A DNA stretch of 40,672 nt, taken from Entamoeba invadens IP1 (Eukaryota; Evosea; Mastigamoebida; Endamoebidae). The notes beneath the pieces are model-generated. The model saw only the letters and a program-made list of their open reading frames with translations, was not told the DNA's origin and ran no database searches. Where the stretch lies: the NCBI RefSeq assembly GCF_000330505.1, contig NW_004191596.1, positions 72,710 to 113,381 on the forward strand. The letters run 5' to 3'. Below, piece by piece: positions 1-10,474 of the stretch (positions within the stretch are counted from its first letter, which is position 1; each line of letters starts with the position of its first letter). Position numbers and translations under genes: made by a program.

Positions 1-1324
1 ATTCATTTTTAAAAAATTTTAAGACTAGAGTTTTTTATTAATTAACTTTAATTTATTAATTGATTGAATAAACTATATGTAATCGAAAAAAATATTGAAA
101 TTGAAAATTTTATAAAATAACATATAATTTGTCATAAAAAACTATGGCATAGTTTACTGTGGATAGGCTGAAAAGGTGTGGATGGTAAATATAGATAGAC
201 AATCTTTATTATTACATGTTAGATGTAATGAGTAACATGACTTGTATTTTTTGATGGTTTTGTTGGAATTTGTCGTATGATTCTATTTTAATTATTATGT
301 ATTGTTATGATTTTTTAATAACATAAATAATAACTTATTGTTACGATGTGGTAATTTGCCATTTAACTTTTTAACGTTTTTATAATAAAAATTATATTTT
401 ATTTAACTATGTTAATAGAATTTGTTATGTGATTATTCTGTCATTTTTATGTTTATTAATAATATACTATTGTAATATAATTTATTGTTATTAATTAATA
501 GTTTAGTTTAGACATAAAACCTTTGTCTTTAACATTTTCAACAAAACCAGAACATTATTTAGGATGTAAAACCCTTCTTTATACGTATAATTTGTGCCAA
601 CAAAAAGAACTTTATTTAACAAATTTCAATTCCCAAATATTATTATTAAAATAATAAACTAATGGAGTGTTTATATAAATTACAATACTATTAGTAAAAA
701 GTGATGACAAATGCATTTTTAAGCCACAAATAACAAAAAATAATATTATTTAAAATTGATATTAAAATTAAATATTTTTTAATGCAAAAAACGGGAATTT
801 TCCCAAATTATAATCACATAAATCACTTTTGAAATGTTTTTTCAATAAAAAAACGAAAAAAATAGTGTTACATGTATTAAATAAACGGGATAATACATGT
901 AAATTATGTTAGTAATTTTATTTGTTCATTTTGATCTATTCTTATTTTACCACTCCAAAAAAGGCTGAAAATAGCGTTTTTTCTTACTATGAAATTATTG
1001 CAAATATTGGAAATACTCCTTATGGGGGTATTCATGTTTGTGTATGATTTTCGTCCCATAAATGATTATAAGTAACAATTATTAATTTTAAAAATCATAA
1101 CATATGGTTTAAAACGAAGATTTGGGGTTTTTCGACAAAAAAATAAGATGCTATCCACACAAAATAATCCAATCCACAGGGATTCACCATTTCGGTGTGG
1201 ATACGCCCTATCACGTTAACACTCTTAATAATAATAAGAAATTAAGAAATTAATAAGAAATTAATAAAACATAGTTTTAAGTTTGCATCTCAAACTAGTT
1301 AAAATAAACTAAAAATTTTACAAA
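1..1324. other. AT-rich intergenic region upstream of Sec63
   Basis: No gene is visible. Two small palindromes stand out. The first has perfect 10-bp arms, ACATGTATTA at 870-879 and TAATACATGT at 891-900. The second has 9-bp arms, TATCCACAC at 1151-1159 and GTGTGGATA at 1194-1202, lying about 120 bp before the Sec63 ATG. A related TGTGGATA word occurs near 159. A regulatory role for these is only a guess. Confidence 0.5.
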
Positions 1325-3229
1325 ATGGACTCCGACACCCAATTTGAATTTGATGATCAAATGTCGTTAGTCTTTATCAGTTCACTATTATGCATAGGGT
1401 TACTCCTATTGCTGCTAATCTTCCTTCGTCGGCGTTATCGGACAACGCCATCCTTTCCATGTGAATGTTCTTTATGTTGTGAGAAGCATTTCCGTTCCTC
1501 TTTGCGTCGCAAGAAGTACACTAAACTTGATGTCATCCTTCTTTTTCTTATTGTGCTCTTCTCTTCCCTTTTTGCGTTCAACGTGTTATACATTTCACGC
1601 GCGGAAGTACCTTCCCCTCCAGAGAAATTTGACCCCTATCACATATTAAGTGTCACACGGGGGTCCAGCGAGAAGGACATTCGTGCGGCTTACCGGCGCT
1701 TGTCTCTGAAGTACCATCCCGACAAGAACAAGTTGGAGAGTGCAAAGGAGAACTTCATTTTAGTGACACGGGCGTATGAGGTCTTGACCACACCAAGTAA
1801 ATTAAGAGCGTGGGAGGAGACCGGGCGAGACGAAGAAGACCACGGCGTCACTTTTGGGATAGGCATGCCGTCCTTTTTGAATGGGCGGAAGAACAAGACT
1901 TTCGTCTTGGCCTTTTATGGTATTGTTGTGGTGTTATTGATACCTCTTGGTGTGTTTCTCTTATATTCAAAATGTGGAGGAAAGTCCCGCGGACGCGCTG
2001 AATATGCCACAAATGCCGCAGTGTCGCGTATAATGCGGGAACAGATGACTTTAATGAAGGTCGTTGAATTATTGAGTTTTTCAACGGAATTTGCAGATCT
2101 TGAAATTGAACAAAGGGACACAACGGACCTTCCTTTATTAGTTCAAAAGATCAAAAGTCAATTTCGAGTTGAGCAAAAGGACTTTTTGCCAGTGCCAATG
2201 AAGATTCAAACGTTAATTGGCGCTCATCTGTCAAGACTTCATAATGAAATGCCTCAATACTTAAGAGATGAGTTAGACTATATAATAGAGAAGGCGCCAA
2301 ATGTGTTAAATAAGTTGGTTTATATAATGATTTCTAAAGGGAATATGGAAGGAGTCTGGTCCACTTTAAAGGTCAATCAAATGATCACGCAGGCAACTGA
2401 TAACGAAAACGAGCAGATTCCAGATATCGACAATAACAAAGAGAATACTACTGATATATTCAAATTCGAGGAGTTTGTGCAGTTGAGCGAAAATGAAAGA
2501 ACCGCATTTGTGCAAAAGAACTATAAAATAAACTATAAATTACCAGTAAATTATAGTTTAAAATTCTTTCGATATTTTCCGAGTTCAGTTGAGTTTGTGG
2601 TACAGGCGATGAGCGCGACGATGAACCAAAAAGTAGCGAGGGGAGTCCCGTTGATGGTTTTAATCAACGCGTATCGATATCCACGCGAAAACACGGGCGA
2701 GTTGAGTGGGCGTTTTAAAGACAAATTTTCGAACATTTTTGAGAGTGAGGGGGGTGAACGTGAAAATCAAAACGAAGACGTTGACGATCAACAGAAAATC
2801 AATGAACACAACGAGAAGGTCTTTTTCGATGACAATAAACACGAAATAAAAGAGGACGTGTATGTACATAATCCACTGTGTCCAAATGAAAGACTCGAAA
2901 GGTGGTGGTACATTTTGACAGATGCTAGTGACAGCTACGTAATCACCGCGACGTGCGGGTTCATTCAAATTTCAGACAGACCAACGGTCATAAAAATCTA
3001 TGCAAAGAACCCGAATGGGGTTGGGAAATATCACGTGAATTTGCACTGCATTTGTGACGCTTATATTAACTGTGAGAAAACTTTCCATCTCGATTTTGAT
3101 GTTGTGGAAAGAACTTTTGAAGACGAAAATGAAGTGAGCGATGCGAGTGAAGAAGAAATGAACGGAGAAGAACAAAAGAGTGACAACGAAGAAAACGAAA
3201 GGGAGAGTGTAACAAATGAAGAAAATTAA
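1325..3229 (+). CDS. SEC63: Sec63-like ER translocon J-protein
   Basis: The 634-residue product is a membrane J-protein of the ER. Sec63 recruits the lumenal Hsp70 (BiP) to the Sec61 channel for protein import. Two hydrophobic segments lie at about 14-34 and 69-91. A J domain follows at about 102-168, starting FDPYHIL and carrying the essential HPD at 131-133. A third membrane segment lies near 191-215 (AFYGIVVVLLIPLGVFLL). The remaining roughly 375 residues match the Sec63 helical and Ig-like region, interrupted by an acidic linker near 355-380. The protein ends in an acidic Glu/Asp/Asn-rich tail, as in yeast and human Sec63, where the tail binds Sec62. The three membrane segments and lumenal J domain between segments 2 and 3 are the family topology. 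The ATG follows an A-rich leader. The gene is intronless and stands alone, with no close neighbour. Confidence 0.93.
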   Translation: MDSDTQFEFDDQMSLVFISSLLCIGLLLLLLIFLRRRYRTTPSFPCECSLCCEKHFRSSLRRKKYTKLDVILLFLIVLFSSLFAFNVLYISRAEVPSPPEKFDPYHILSVTRGSSEKDIRAAYRRLSLKYHPDKNKLESAKENFILVTRAYEVLTTPSKLRAWEETGRDEEDHGVTFGIGMPSFLNGRKNKTFVLAFYGIVVVLLIPLGVFLLYSKCGGKSRGRAEYATNAAVSRIMREQMTLMKVVELLSFSTEFADLEIEQRDTTDLPLLVQKIKSQFRVEQKDFLPVPMKIQTLIGAHLSRLHNEMPQYLRDELDYIIEKAPNVLNKLVYIMISKGNMEGVWSTLKVNQMITQATDNENEQIPDIDNNKENTTDIFKFEEFVQLSENERTAFVQKNYKINYKLPVNYSLKFFRYFPSSVEFVVQAMSATMNQKVARGVPLMVLINAYRYPRENTGELSGRFKDKFSNIFESEGGERENQNEDVDDQQKINEHNEKVFFDDNKHEIKEDVYVHNPLCPNERLERWWYILTDASDSYVITATCGFIQISDRPTVIKIYAKNPNGVGKYHVNLHCICDAYINCEKTFHLDFDVVERTFEDENEVSDASEEEMNGEEQKSDNEENERESVTNEEN

Positions 3230-3400
3230 ATTCTTCGTATTTTTAGTTGTTATTTATAATAATATATCACTATAATTTGTATAATATTAACACTTAAAAT
3301 AACATTTGAGTTTTTACAATTGACCTGTTTTTTGGGGATATATTAAAATTTTTGAAATTTTTGGTGTTTTTACTTTTTCGCTTGTGTAATGTTATCCACA

Positions 3401-3580
3401 TATACTCAGTCTAAAAACGTTGTGCGGGCATTTTTGGACAATCAAAAGTGAAATTTTTCGGGAAACTGTTTGAAACACTCCAAAAACTACGTTTAATAAT
3501 TATTACTTGGTTTTCAACTGTTTGATTCCTTTTTTAACTTATTTTATGTATATTTTTAAAAAGGACAACGTTTTTAAACA
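3401..3580 (+). repeat. Dispersed repeat, copy A
   Basis: This stretch aligns with 15341-15565 and, in its middle part, with 24612-24690. Shared landmarks in the same order are a CTCRGTCTRRAAACGTTG start, GGGAAAC...GAAACACTCC, and, in the first two copies, GGACAACGTTTTTA.ACAGACTTTAA. The divergence suggests old copies of a noncoding element. No terminal repeats were recognised. Confidence 0.65.
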
Positions 3581-3601
3581 GACTTTAATAATTTTTTAAA
3601 G

Positions 3602-3720
3602 AACTGAAAATATTTTAATAAGAATGAGATTTCCTGTTTTTGAAACCACTTGAATTATGTTCAATATCATTTAGAGTGTTAATTAATCAAAATAACGACA
3701 AAGGAAGTTGATTTATTTTG
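3602..3720 (+). repeat. Dispersed repeat related to the GTPase-flanking arms
   Basis: It shares GAAAATATTTTAATAA and then CCACTTGAATT.TGTTCAAT and a GTGTTAAT...AAAG.TGATT tail with 12660-12775. The CCACTTGAATTATGTTCAAT core also occurs reversed at 13886-13906. It immediately follows copy A of the other repeat, so the two may be parts of one longer element. Confidence 0.6.
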
Positions 3721-4763
3721 TTGCAAATAATGTATTTACACGGTGCTATAAACTTATTGTAAAAAAATGTAAATAACATTACAATAAAACAGTTGTATAA
3801 TAAGTTTTATTTATTCTTTTTTCTTTATTATTTTTATTTTAAAAGTTTTAAAAAACATTGGTTTTACTTGATTGTTTATTGAATGGTTTTTTATGTTATT
3901 TATTCCAGTTTTTGTTAAGTTTAATTTTACATAATAAAAACTTGTGTATCACCGATAACATTTTTTTTTCTTATTTTAAATACCCAATAAAAAAGATTTT
4001 AATGCCCCTGTTTAATGACCATTTGTTGGTATATTAAACTAAATTTATATTATAATAAAAATATTTCATATGAAATAAATCTGTGAAGACAAGTTATTCC
4101 ACGGAGATAGGAAAGTTCACACATTAACAACATATTTGTGGTGGTGTTTAAGACATTGAAACAACAAACAAAAAAATAATTTAAAACCCATTATTTGTTT
4201 CAATTAATCAATGTTTTTTATTTTTACACATAAAATAAATTTTTGGTAATCATTTTTTTTATTTCTGATTGTTTATTCAATGAGAATGAAATGTTTTTAA
4301 ATTATTATAACACGTCTTTATTTAGTTAAATTAAAACAAAAAATCAATTTAAATCGCAAATTTGATGAAATTGAGATATAAGGATTAAAACTCTAATAAA
4401 AAGGTATATTATAATTTGAGGAATATAAAAATATAACAAATAAGTCTTTTAGATATCATTTTATTATATATGTTTAAAGTATTATTCTATGCTATAATGT
4501 TATTGCAATACTTGAATACCAATAATAAATATTTTGTTTCAAAAAAAGTTGTTCATCACAATTTTAAAAAATTGAACTTTATTTTTGTTAGTTTAAGATT
4601 TTTGTTTCCTTTTAATCACAAATATTGGTTGTTTATTAAAAACAATATGGTGTTATTGAAAATGATTATTTCTATTATTACAATTCAATAAATAAAAAAA
4701 TACACTATTCGCGTGTGTTAAATTGATACAAAAATATCAACTATCTTGTTATTAAAGTTATTC

Positions 4764-5777
4764 ATGGCGAAAATAACAGACACAATTACACCATCTTTTC
4801 CACGTCGACGTATATACAACAACATTTTAGAGACGGTTGGAGGCACTCCATTAGTCAAATTGAACAAAGTAGTTGAATATTACAAGATAGATCCCTCCAC
4901 GACTATTCTTTTAAAATTAGAATTCTTTAATCCTTTATCTTCTGTCAAAGATCGAGTTGCTTTCAACATAGTGTATCAAGCTCTTCAAGACGGTCGTTTG
5001 CGTCCAGGAATGGAACTGATAGAAGCCACCTCTGGGAACACAGGAATTGGTCTTTGTGGGGTTGGTAATGCATATGGCTTTAAAGTGAACATAGTGATGC
5101 CGACCAACGAATCCCTTGAGCGTAAGTTGATAATAAAAGCGTGTGGCGCGACTTTAATAGAGACTGAGAGTTCTCTTGGGATGCAAGGCTCCATTGCTTT
5201 AGTTGACAAAATGGTGAAGGAAGACCCACAGAAGTATTTTGCAACGAACCAATTTGCAAACCCAGACAACACAAATGCACATCAATCAACTGCACGTGAA
5301 ATTTGGGAAGATACTAATGGAAAGGTAGACATCTTTGTCTCTGTTATTGGAACGACTGGAACGCTCATTGGTGTTGGTGAGAACCTGAAAAAGAAAAAGA
5401 AAGATTTTAAAGTGATAGCTGTTCAATGGGATAGAATACCATGTGGAGGACCATATCTTCCCCTTTGTTGTGAAAGAAGTGGTGGGTTTGTACCTTCGAT
5501 ATTTAAAAGTGAAGTAGTTGATGATGTAGTGATGTACAAAATAGAAGATGCACTCAAAATGGCACGAGCGGTGTGTAAGTACGATGGGATTATGATTGGG
5601 AACACTGCAGGACTTGCTGTTTTAGCAGCACTGAAAGAAGCAACTAAAAGTGAGAACAAAGGGAAAACCATTGTAGTTATAATACCATCCTCAGGTGAAA
5701 GAGACATGTCGACGGAGTTGTATAACACAGTGGATATTGGAAGTAAAACAGAAATTTTGGATGAACTTTTGAATTGA
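4764..5777 (+). CDS. Cysteine synthase (O-acetylserine sulfhydrylase) paralogue, divergent active site
   Basis: The product has 337 residues, the usual length of Entamoeba cysteine synthases. These PLP enzymes make cysteine from O-acetylserine and sulfide in the cytosol. The ATG at 4764 gives MAKITD; the upstream in-frame TTG is not needed. Conserved features are GGTPL (26-30), the PLP lysine in SSVKDR (K62), the substrate loop TSGNTG (89-94) and the PLP-phosphate loop GTTGT (196-200). Two conserved sites are altered. The GPHGIQGIGAGF segment expected near 230-242 is replaced by an unrelated Cys-rich stretch (GGPYLPLCCERSGGF). The GxSSGAA motif, whose Ser contacts the PLP ring nitrogen, reads GNTAGLA (279-285). 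The frame is intact, so it may be expressed with reduced or altered activity. Its last 53 codons plus 3' UTR are copied at 12036-12246. Confidence 0.9.
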   Translation: MAKITDTITPSFPRRRIYNNILETVGGTPLVKLNKVVEYYKIDPSTTILLKLEFFNPLSSVKDRVAFNIVYQALQDGRLRPGMELIEATSGNTGIGLCGVGNAYGFKVNIVMPTNESLERKLIIKACGATLIETESSLGMQGSIALVDKMVKEDPQKYFATNQFANPDNTNAHQSTAREIWEDTNGKVDIFVSVIGTTGTLIGVGENLKKKKKDFKVIAVQWDRIPCGGPYLPLCCERSGGFVPSIFKSEVVDDVVMYKIEDALKMARAVCKYDGIMIGNTAGLAVLAALKEATKSENKGKTIVVIIPSSGERDMSTELYNTVDIGSKTEILDELLN

Positions 5778-5828
5778 TATTGGTTATTTCTATTTATTTA
5801 ACTTTAAATGATTACAGTAAAGAGAATA
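5618..5828 (+). repeat. 211-bp direct repeat, left copy (cysteine synthase 3' end and 3' UTR)
   Basis: This segment matches 12036-12246 base for base except A5801 to G12219. It covers the last part of the cysteine synthase coding sequence, the stop and about 50 bp downstream. The offset is constant at 6418 bp. Confidence 0.97.
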
Positions 5829-6187
5829 TAATATAAGATGGATATCTTTTAAACACAAACACGACAATTTGATGTTTTTATTTTATAGTTTTTTATAATT
5901 AATATTTACTACATTTTTATCACACTTAAAACTAGAAATGGTAGTTGTTTTTATTATTTTTTATGGTACTTTATTATTGCAAAAAAATAAAAACTATATT
6001 TCTAATTTACATTTAGTTCGAAAAAAATAATACAAATAAACAAAAAATTAAAAAATAAAAAAATGAATTAATTTGCTATTTTTCTGGTCTTCTTGGTTTT
6101 TTTTTCTTTAACAATATGTTTGAACCGAAGGGACTTATCAACCAATTTGCATGTTATGGTTTTGAATTTTCCTTTACATTTGACATG

Positions 6188-6352
6188 AGTAAAACCTCTC
6201 AAGAAAGAGAGGGTGTGGGAATTTTGTTCTCTCAAGAGCGGGCATTTATAGCCAATCAAACCTCAAATACCGCTCGATAGAGAACTCTAATTTTAGTTTT
6301 AGTCTAAAAAATGCCCGCTCTTGAGAGAACCCGCTCTTGGGAGGTTTTACTG
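6188..6352. mobile_element. Short fold-back element (mariner/Tc1-like MITE candidate)
   Basis: The ends are inverted repeats: AGTAAAACCTC at the left and GAGGTTTTACT at the right. Internal arms CTCTCAAGAGCGGGCATTT and AAATGCCCGCTCTTGAGAG are perfect inverts. The left arm has about 15 extra bases. The right end reads CTG followed by TA, as expected for a TA-targeting element beginning CAGTAAAACC. The left end (CATGAGTAAAACC) seems mutated, so the target duplication cannot be confirmed. Confidence 0.6.
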
Positions 6353-6353
6353 T

Positions 6354-6846
6354 AATTTCTATTTTTGTTTTTGTCGTTTTGCAATTTTAGAAATTAATAA
6401 AAACCCAAAAATAACCAATGAATAAAAACAAATCATTTATATTTTTTTGTGGATAAAATATATTATTTCAGAAGAGAACCGCGTTCTCTTATTTATCATA
6501 TAGCACACATTCAAACATTTTGTTCACACGCTACACAAAAAGTGGTCAACGACTTTGGCAAAATATATTATCTCGCTCTCACATGCATTGTATATTATAT
6601 TTTATCACAACCTCTCCTCGCATAATAAATATCGTAATGAATGACTGTTTTGAGTTCAAAATACTTTTTTTATAGTCCAAAATTCGATTTTTTAAATCTG
6701 TTGACTTTTTAATCCATTCTTATTTTTTGGAGTTTTATATTATTTAAAATTTGGATCGAAACGTAACAACGTTTTTGATTAATACAATTAATATTTTATA
6801 TAATATATTATTAAGTTTTAATTGTTTATCGAGATTCATTTGAAAT
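6354..6846. other. AT-rich intergenic region between two MITEs
   Basis: No gene, repeat or site could be recognised here. Confidence 0.5.
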
Positions 6847-6848
6847 TA

Positions 6849-7103
6849 CAGTCATGCGAAAAAGCTGTCGCGTTTGAAAAAACCTGTCTCGGGTGGTAAT
6901 GAACTATTCTAGTACTATAAACAAATGATCTGAAATAGAAAATGTTATTTGGAAATGCCGAATATTTTTATTCGATTTTTGTGAAATGACCCTGCAAATA
7001 AATCGAATAGAAGCTATACTGTATAGTAAGTAATTATAAATTTACTATAAAATATTTTTTCAAGACAGGTTTTTCCAAACGCGACAGCTTTTTCGCATGA
7101 CTG
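6849..7103. mobile_element. Mariner/Tc1-type MITE with TA duplication
   Basis: This 255-bp element has 41-bp terminal inverted repeats with one mismatch. They begin CAGTCATGCGAAAAAGCTGT and continue CGCGTTTG, then A or G, then AAAAACCTGTCT. TA dinucleotides flank it at 6847-6848 and 7104-7105, the target duplication of the Tc1/mariner superfamily. The interior is noncoding, so it would have been moved by a transposase encoded elsewhere. Near-perfect ends suggest recent activity. Confidence 0.9.
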
Positions 7104-7105
7104 TA

Positions 7106-8116
7106 TTATGGCAATAAATGGCAATTAAAATATTTTTTGAAAGCATTTTAATAAAAAACATTATTTTTATAAAATGTTTTTACTTAAGATGTTTGTTATA
7201 TTATACTATTATATGCAAAATTATTAATAATATATATTATGCTTATTTATTAGTTTATAAAATTATTATTTTATTAAGAATAATTATTCAAACATCAACT
7301 TATTCTTTAATAAATAACAGTGATCAGACACACAACATTCAAATGGTGTATTTAACATGTTGTTAACAGCTTTTTATTATCAACAAAACTCACTCTTGAT
7401 ATCCAAGAATGTGTTTATTAAAGTTGACTTTATTAATTTTTATAAAACTAAAACAATATTATAATTTACTATCAATAAAACTATTTATTTTTCATTTTAT
7501 TTTCAAAAAATCAACAACCTTACAATTATAAATGTTGTGCATTTACCTATCATTCATTTCAATTTATTTATTCAATAGATGTTATCAAAGAGTCTATTAC
7601 AACAATTTGAAATTCCAATTTTTCAAAATAAAGAGTATAAATTAATATAACAGGGATTCGTTTTTTAACTTTTTAAAACACATATTTTAACATTTTACCC
7701 TTTATGACGAACAATAATATTATAACCTTATCCCACGTGTATTATATATATCACTTCATGAATAAAAATAATAAAATAAATATCATCGTTAAGAGAAACG
7801 ATGACTATTTTTTGGATAAATACAAAAACAGAAATCTCATTTTTCGTTCCAAAAAACAAAAATTGTTGCAAATTTTTACCCGTCACTTCGCAACGGGTTT
7901 GTTACAAAACAATATTTGTAAAACATTTATTTTTAAAAGTTACAAATACAATACTTGACTTACAAAAAGCGTTCATATTACTACTACTTGCCTCGCACTC
8001 ATTCGCGAGACGACTAAATTAACTTTCTCAAAAAAAAACAAATCGATTTGTTCAACTATTTTTATTAAATCAATTTTTTATCTGTTTTTAACAAATTGTG
8101 AAATAACTAAATTATC
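7106..8116. other. AT-rich intergenic region
   Basis: Only short, composition-driven open frames are present (7118-7366 and 7704-7958). Nothing in them resembles a known protein family. Confidence 0.5.
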
Positions 8117-8935
8117 TCATTTGCTTCGATGAACTACTGTGTTTGATGGGAAACAATAATCACCAATTAATTTAATACTTGATGGTATTGTTACACTTTT
8201 TAGACTACTGCATTTATAAAAACAAGAATTACCAATTGATGTCACGCTTGATGGTATGTTGACACTATTTAAACTACTACAATTACCAAAACAATCTTTT
8301 CCAATAGATGTGACACTGGATGGTATGTTGACACTACTTAGACTACTGCATTCATAAAAACAAGAATTATTAATTGATGTTACACTTGATGGTATTGTTA
8401 TTTTACTTAGACTTATGCATCTGCAGAAACAATATTCACCAATTGATGTCACACTTGAAGGTATGTTAACACTTCTTAAACTACTGCATTCACAAAAACA
8501 ACTTTTACCGATTGATGTAACACTCGATGGTATGTTATTACCATATTTCTTTCTATCATTTTTAGTGTAAGTAATGTTTTTAAACTCAATGTTTCGACTT
8601 TTGTTTTTGTCAACAGTTTCAAAGTCAAGATTGAACCACACAATGATTCGATAGAACTTTTTTTTAAAAACGGCTTTATTTTCACAATCTTCATTTTTTT
8701 CCGTGTTGTTCAAAAATTCATTGCCAAAATTTTCATCCTCTTCTTCCCACAAATGAAGTGTCTCGATGTTTGGAAAATATCCAAGAGTTTTGGAATTTAA
8801 CGGAATTGGGTTATAATGGAATTTTTCCATATTACCACCAAATTTCTTGCATACAAACTCTAAGTTAATAAAGTCTTTGATTATTGCGAAGTACTTCGAC
8901 ACTATCATGATATGATAACCAGAAAGTCCACACAT
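8117..8935 (-). CDS. BspA-like leucine-rich repeat protein
   Basis: A 272-residue member of the large Entamoeba BspA-like family, using the ATG at 8935 (MCGLSGYHIMIVSKYF). The upstream in-frame start is only TTG. The N-terminal half (about 1-140) is the family's non-repeat leader, with an F-box-like VSKYF..I.DFINLE start and the YFPNIETLHLW motif. The C-terminal half consists of TpLRR-type repeats of exactly 23 residues: five full units and a partial sixth, each reading close to IPSSVTSIG..CF..CSSL..V. At DNA level the period is 69 bp, with unit starts at about 8181, 8250, 8319, 8388, 8457 and 8526. Some members of this family are surface exposed, but no signal peptide is visible here, so the location is open. 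The unit similarity implies recent repeat expansion. The protein ends within a seventh-unit-like stub (VVHRSK). Confidence 0.88.
   Translation of the reverse strand: MCGLSGYHIMIVSKYFAIIKDFINLEFVCKKFGGNMEKFHYNPIPLNSKTLGYFPNIETLHLWEEEDENFGNEFLNNTEKNEDCENKAVFKKKFYRIIVWFNLDFETVDKNKSRNIEFKNITYTKNDRKKYGNNIPSSVTSIGKSCFCECSSLRSVNIPSSVTSIGEYCFCRCISLSKITIPSSVTSINNSCFYECSSLSSVNIPSSVTSIGKDCFGNCSSLNSVNIPSSVTSIGNSCFYKCSSLKSVTIPSSIKLIGDYCFPSNTVVHRSK
8130..8540 (-). repeat. 69-bp tandem repeats encoding TpLRR units
   Basis: The GATGGTAT word recurs every 69 bp through the 3' half of the BspA-like gene. The units encode 23-residue leucine-rich repeats and are similar enough for unit number to vary by slippage or unequal exchange. 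Confidence 0.85.
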
Positions 8936-9493
8936 ATTATTTTTCACAGTTTTTTGGTCTTTAAATATTTTCGAAATACTTCTTTGCAAACAATTATAAT
9001 AAATTATAGATGAATATATAATTCACCATTTGAAGAGATGAGATTATTTTCGTAAAAATACCTATAATTAAATAACAATTTATTAATTAAAATATTTATA
9101 CATTATTCAAATGTTTGAAATCATTTATGGTAATTACCACGAATGTTATTAATTGTGTTGTTTTAAAAGAAAAAGAATCAATACAATTATTGTACCTTAT
9201 TGCAATTTGTCACATTTTCACAAATCTTAATGTTCAGCGAATTATGAGAAAAGTAAAAGTTCGGCGAATTATAATTGTTGTGAAATAACTATAATTTAAA
9301 AATGGATTGATTTGGATATATTGATTCCCATGTCTGCAGATAATAAAAAAATAATTGATATATAATAAAATAATAAATGATTTGTTATTTTTTTTAATTG
9401 TGATGACTTTTTGGGAATTAAATAAAAATTGACTAAAAATATCTTAACCAAATTTTTTAAATGACGAAACAAAAAGTAAACAATTAATTATAA
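8936..9493. other. AT-rich intergenic region upstream of the BspA-like gene
   Basis: No gene was recognised. Its last 7 bases (ATTATAA) form the left target-site duplication of the adjacent hAT-type element. Confidence 0.5.
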
Positions 9494-10474
9494 CAGGGTC
9501 GGCCAAAATCCAGTTTTTAAACAACTTCGTGGCATCTCTAATACGTAAGTTTATTTTTAGTTTTAGCATATTGTTAACAAAAAATTCAAAAGGTTTTTTT
9601 GTGTTAAAATGTTTTTAAACAATTGTTAAAACTATTATTAACGATTTGAACATTTTTTAGTGTGATCAAAATATCATTATATTGTGTAAAATTTTAGTTT
9701 TTAAGAACAATGTTTGATAAGTTAAAAGCATGTGAAATATTGTGTAACAGAGTTTTTAAAATTAAATAACAATATTCACCAATTATAATACTTGAAGAGA
9801 CAAAAGATACTTACAACCAATAAAATTTATTAGAAATAATTTATGTGATTTTAACATAAAATTTAATATTTTTACAATTGATATTTAATTATTCAAAACA
9901 TAGGTGAAAATGAATTATAAACACAAGTTTTGATTTCTTCAATTATGTCCCTTCTGAAATAAAGTTTCAATGAATCAATCAAATTGTATTATTTTGTATT
10001 TTTATTAACATTTGCAATAATACAAAACAGACAATGTATTTTTGGATGGAGTAAACCATTTAATTTTCAAAAAACAGTAAAACTTATTTTTAGATAATCT
10101 TATCAATGAAAACGATCATTCAAAATACGATAATAATCAGTCAAAATAATAATTACTCATTGAATTGAAAACGAATAAATATATTAGTGCAGCTTTAAAG
10201 TTGTTTCATTTACACGCGAATTATATAATTGAAAGGTTTTGGTGTAGAATTATATTAACACAAAGAAATATTTTTATTGTTGTATTTTAAAGTAATTTGA
10301 AAAAAACACCATGTTTAATATAAACTATCGTTTTATATTTTTTCATTTTGTCATATGGAATAAATAATTGTGTTTTGTCATTTATTTTTTTGTTTTTCAA
10401 AAATGATAATGTTATTTACCATTTTTTTGTTTTTTAAGTTTTTTTTCAATAACATGATCGTTTGGCCGACCCTG
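9494..10474. mobile_element. Non-autonomous hAT-type element
   Basis: This 981-bp element has perfect 14-bp terminal inverted repeats, CAGGGTCGGCCAAA at the left and its complement at 10461-10474. The sequence has the CAGGG..CGGC character of hAT termini. Flanking bases form a 7-bp direct duplication, ATTATAA at 9487-9493 and 10475-10481. hAT elements usually duplicate 8 bp, so one base may have been lost or mutated. The interior is AT-rich with no transposase frame. Confidence 0.85.

Larger units (their letters stand above)
3230..4763. other. AT-rich intergenic region between Sec63 and cysteine synthase
   Basis: No convincing gene is present. It contains copies of two dispersed repeats at 3401-3580 and 3602-3720, listed separately. 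The rest is low-complexity AT. A 73-residue open frame at 4470-4691 is composed of hydrophobic and Lys/Asn residues typical of translated AT-rich noncoding DNA. Confidence 0.5.

Noticed and set aside
1008..1035. Short palindrome AATACTCC...GGGGGTATT
   Set aside because: Imperfect and too short to separate from chance.
4470..4691. 73-codon open frame before cysteine synthase
   Set aside because: Its composition (Phe, Ile, Lys, Asn, Leu) is that of translated AT-rich intergenic DNA, with no motif or signal.
7118..8022. Several 60-84 codon frames
   Set aside because: Overlapping frames with compositional sequence only; none resembles a protein family.
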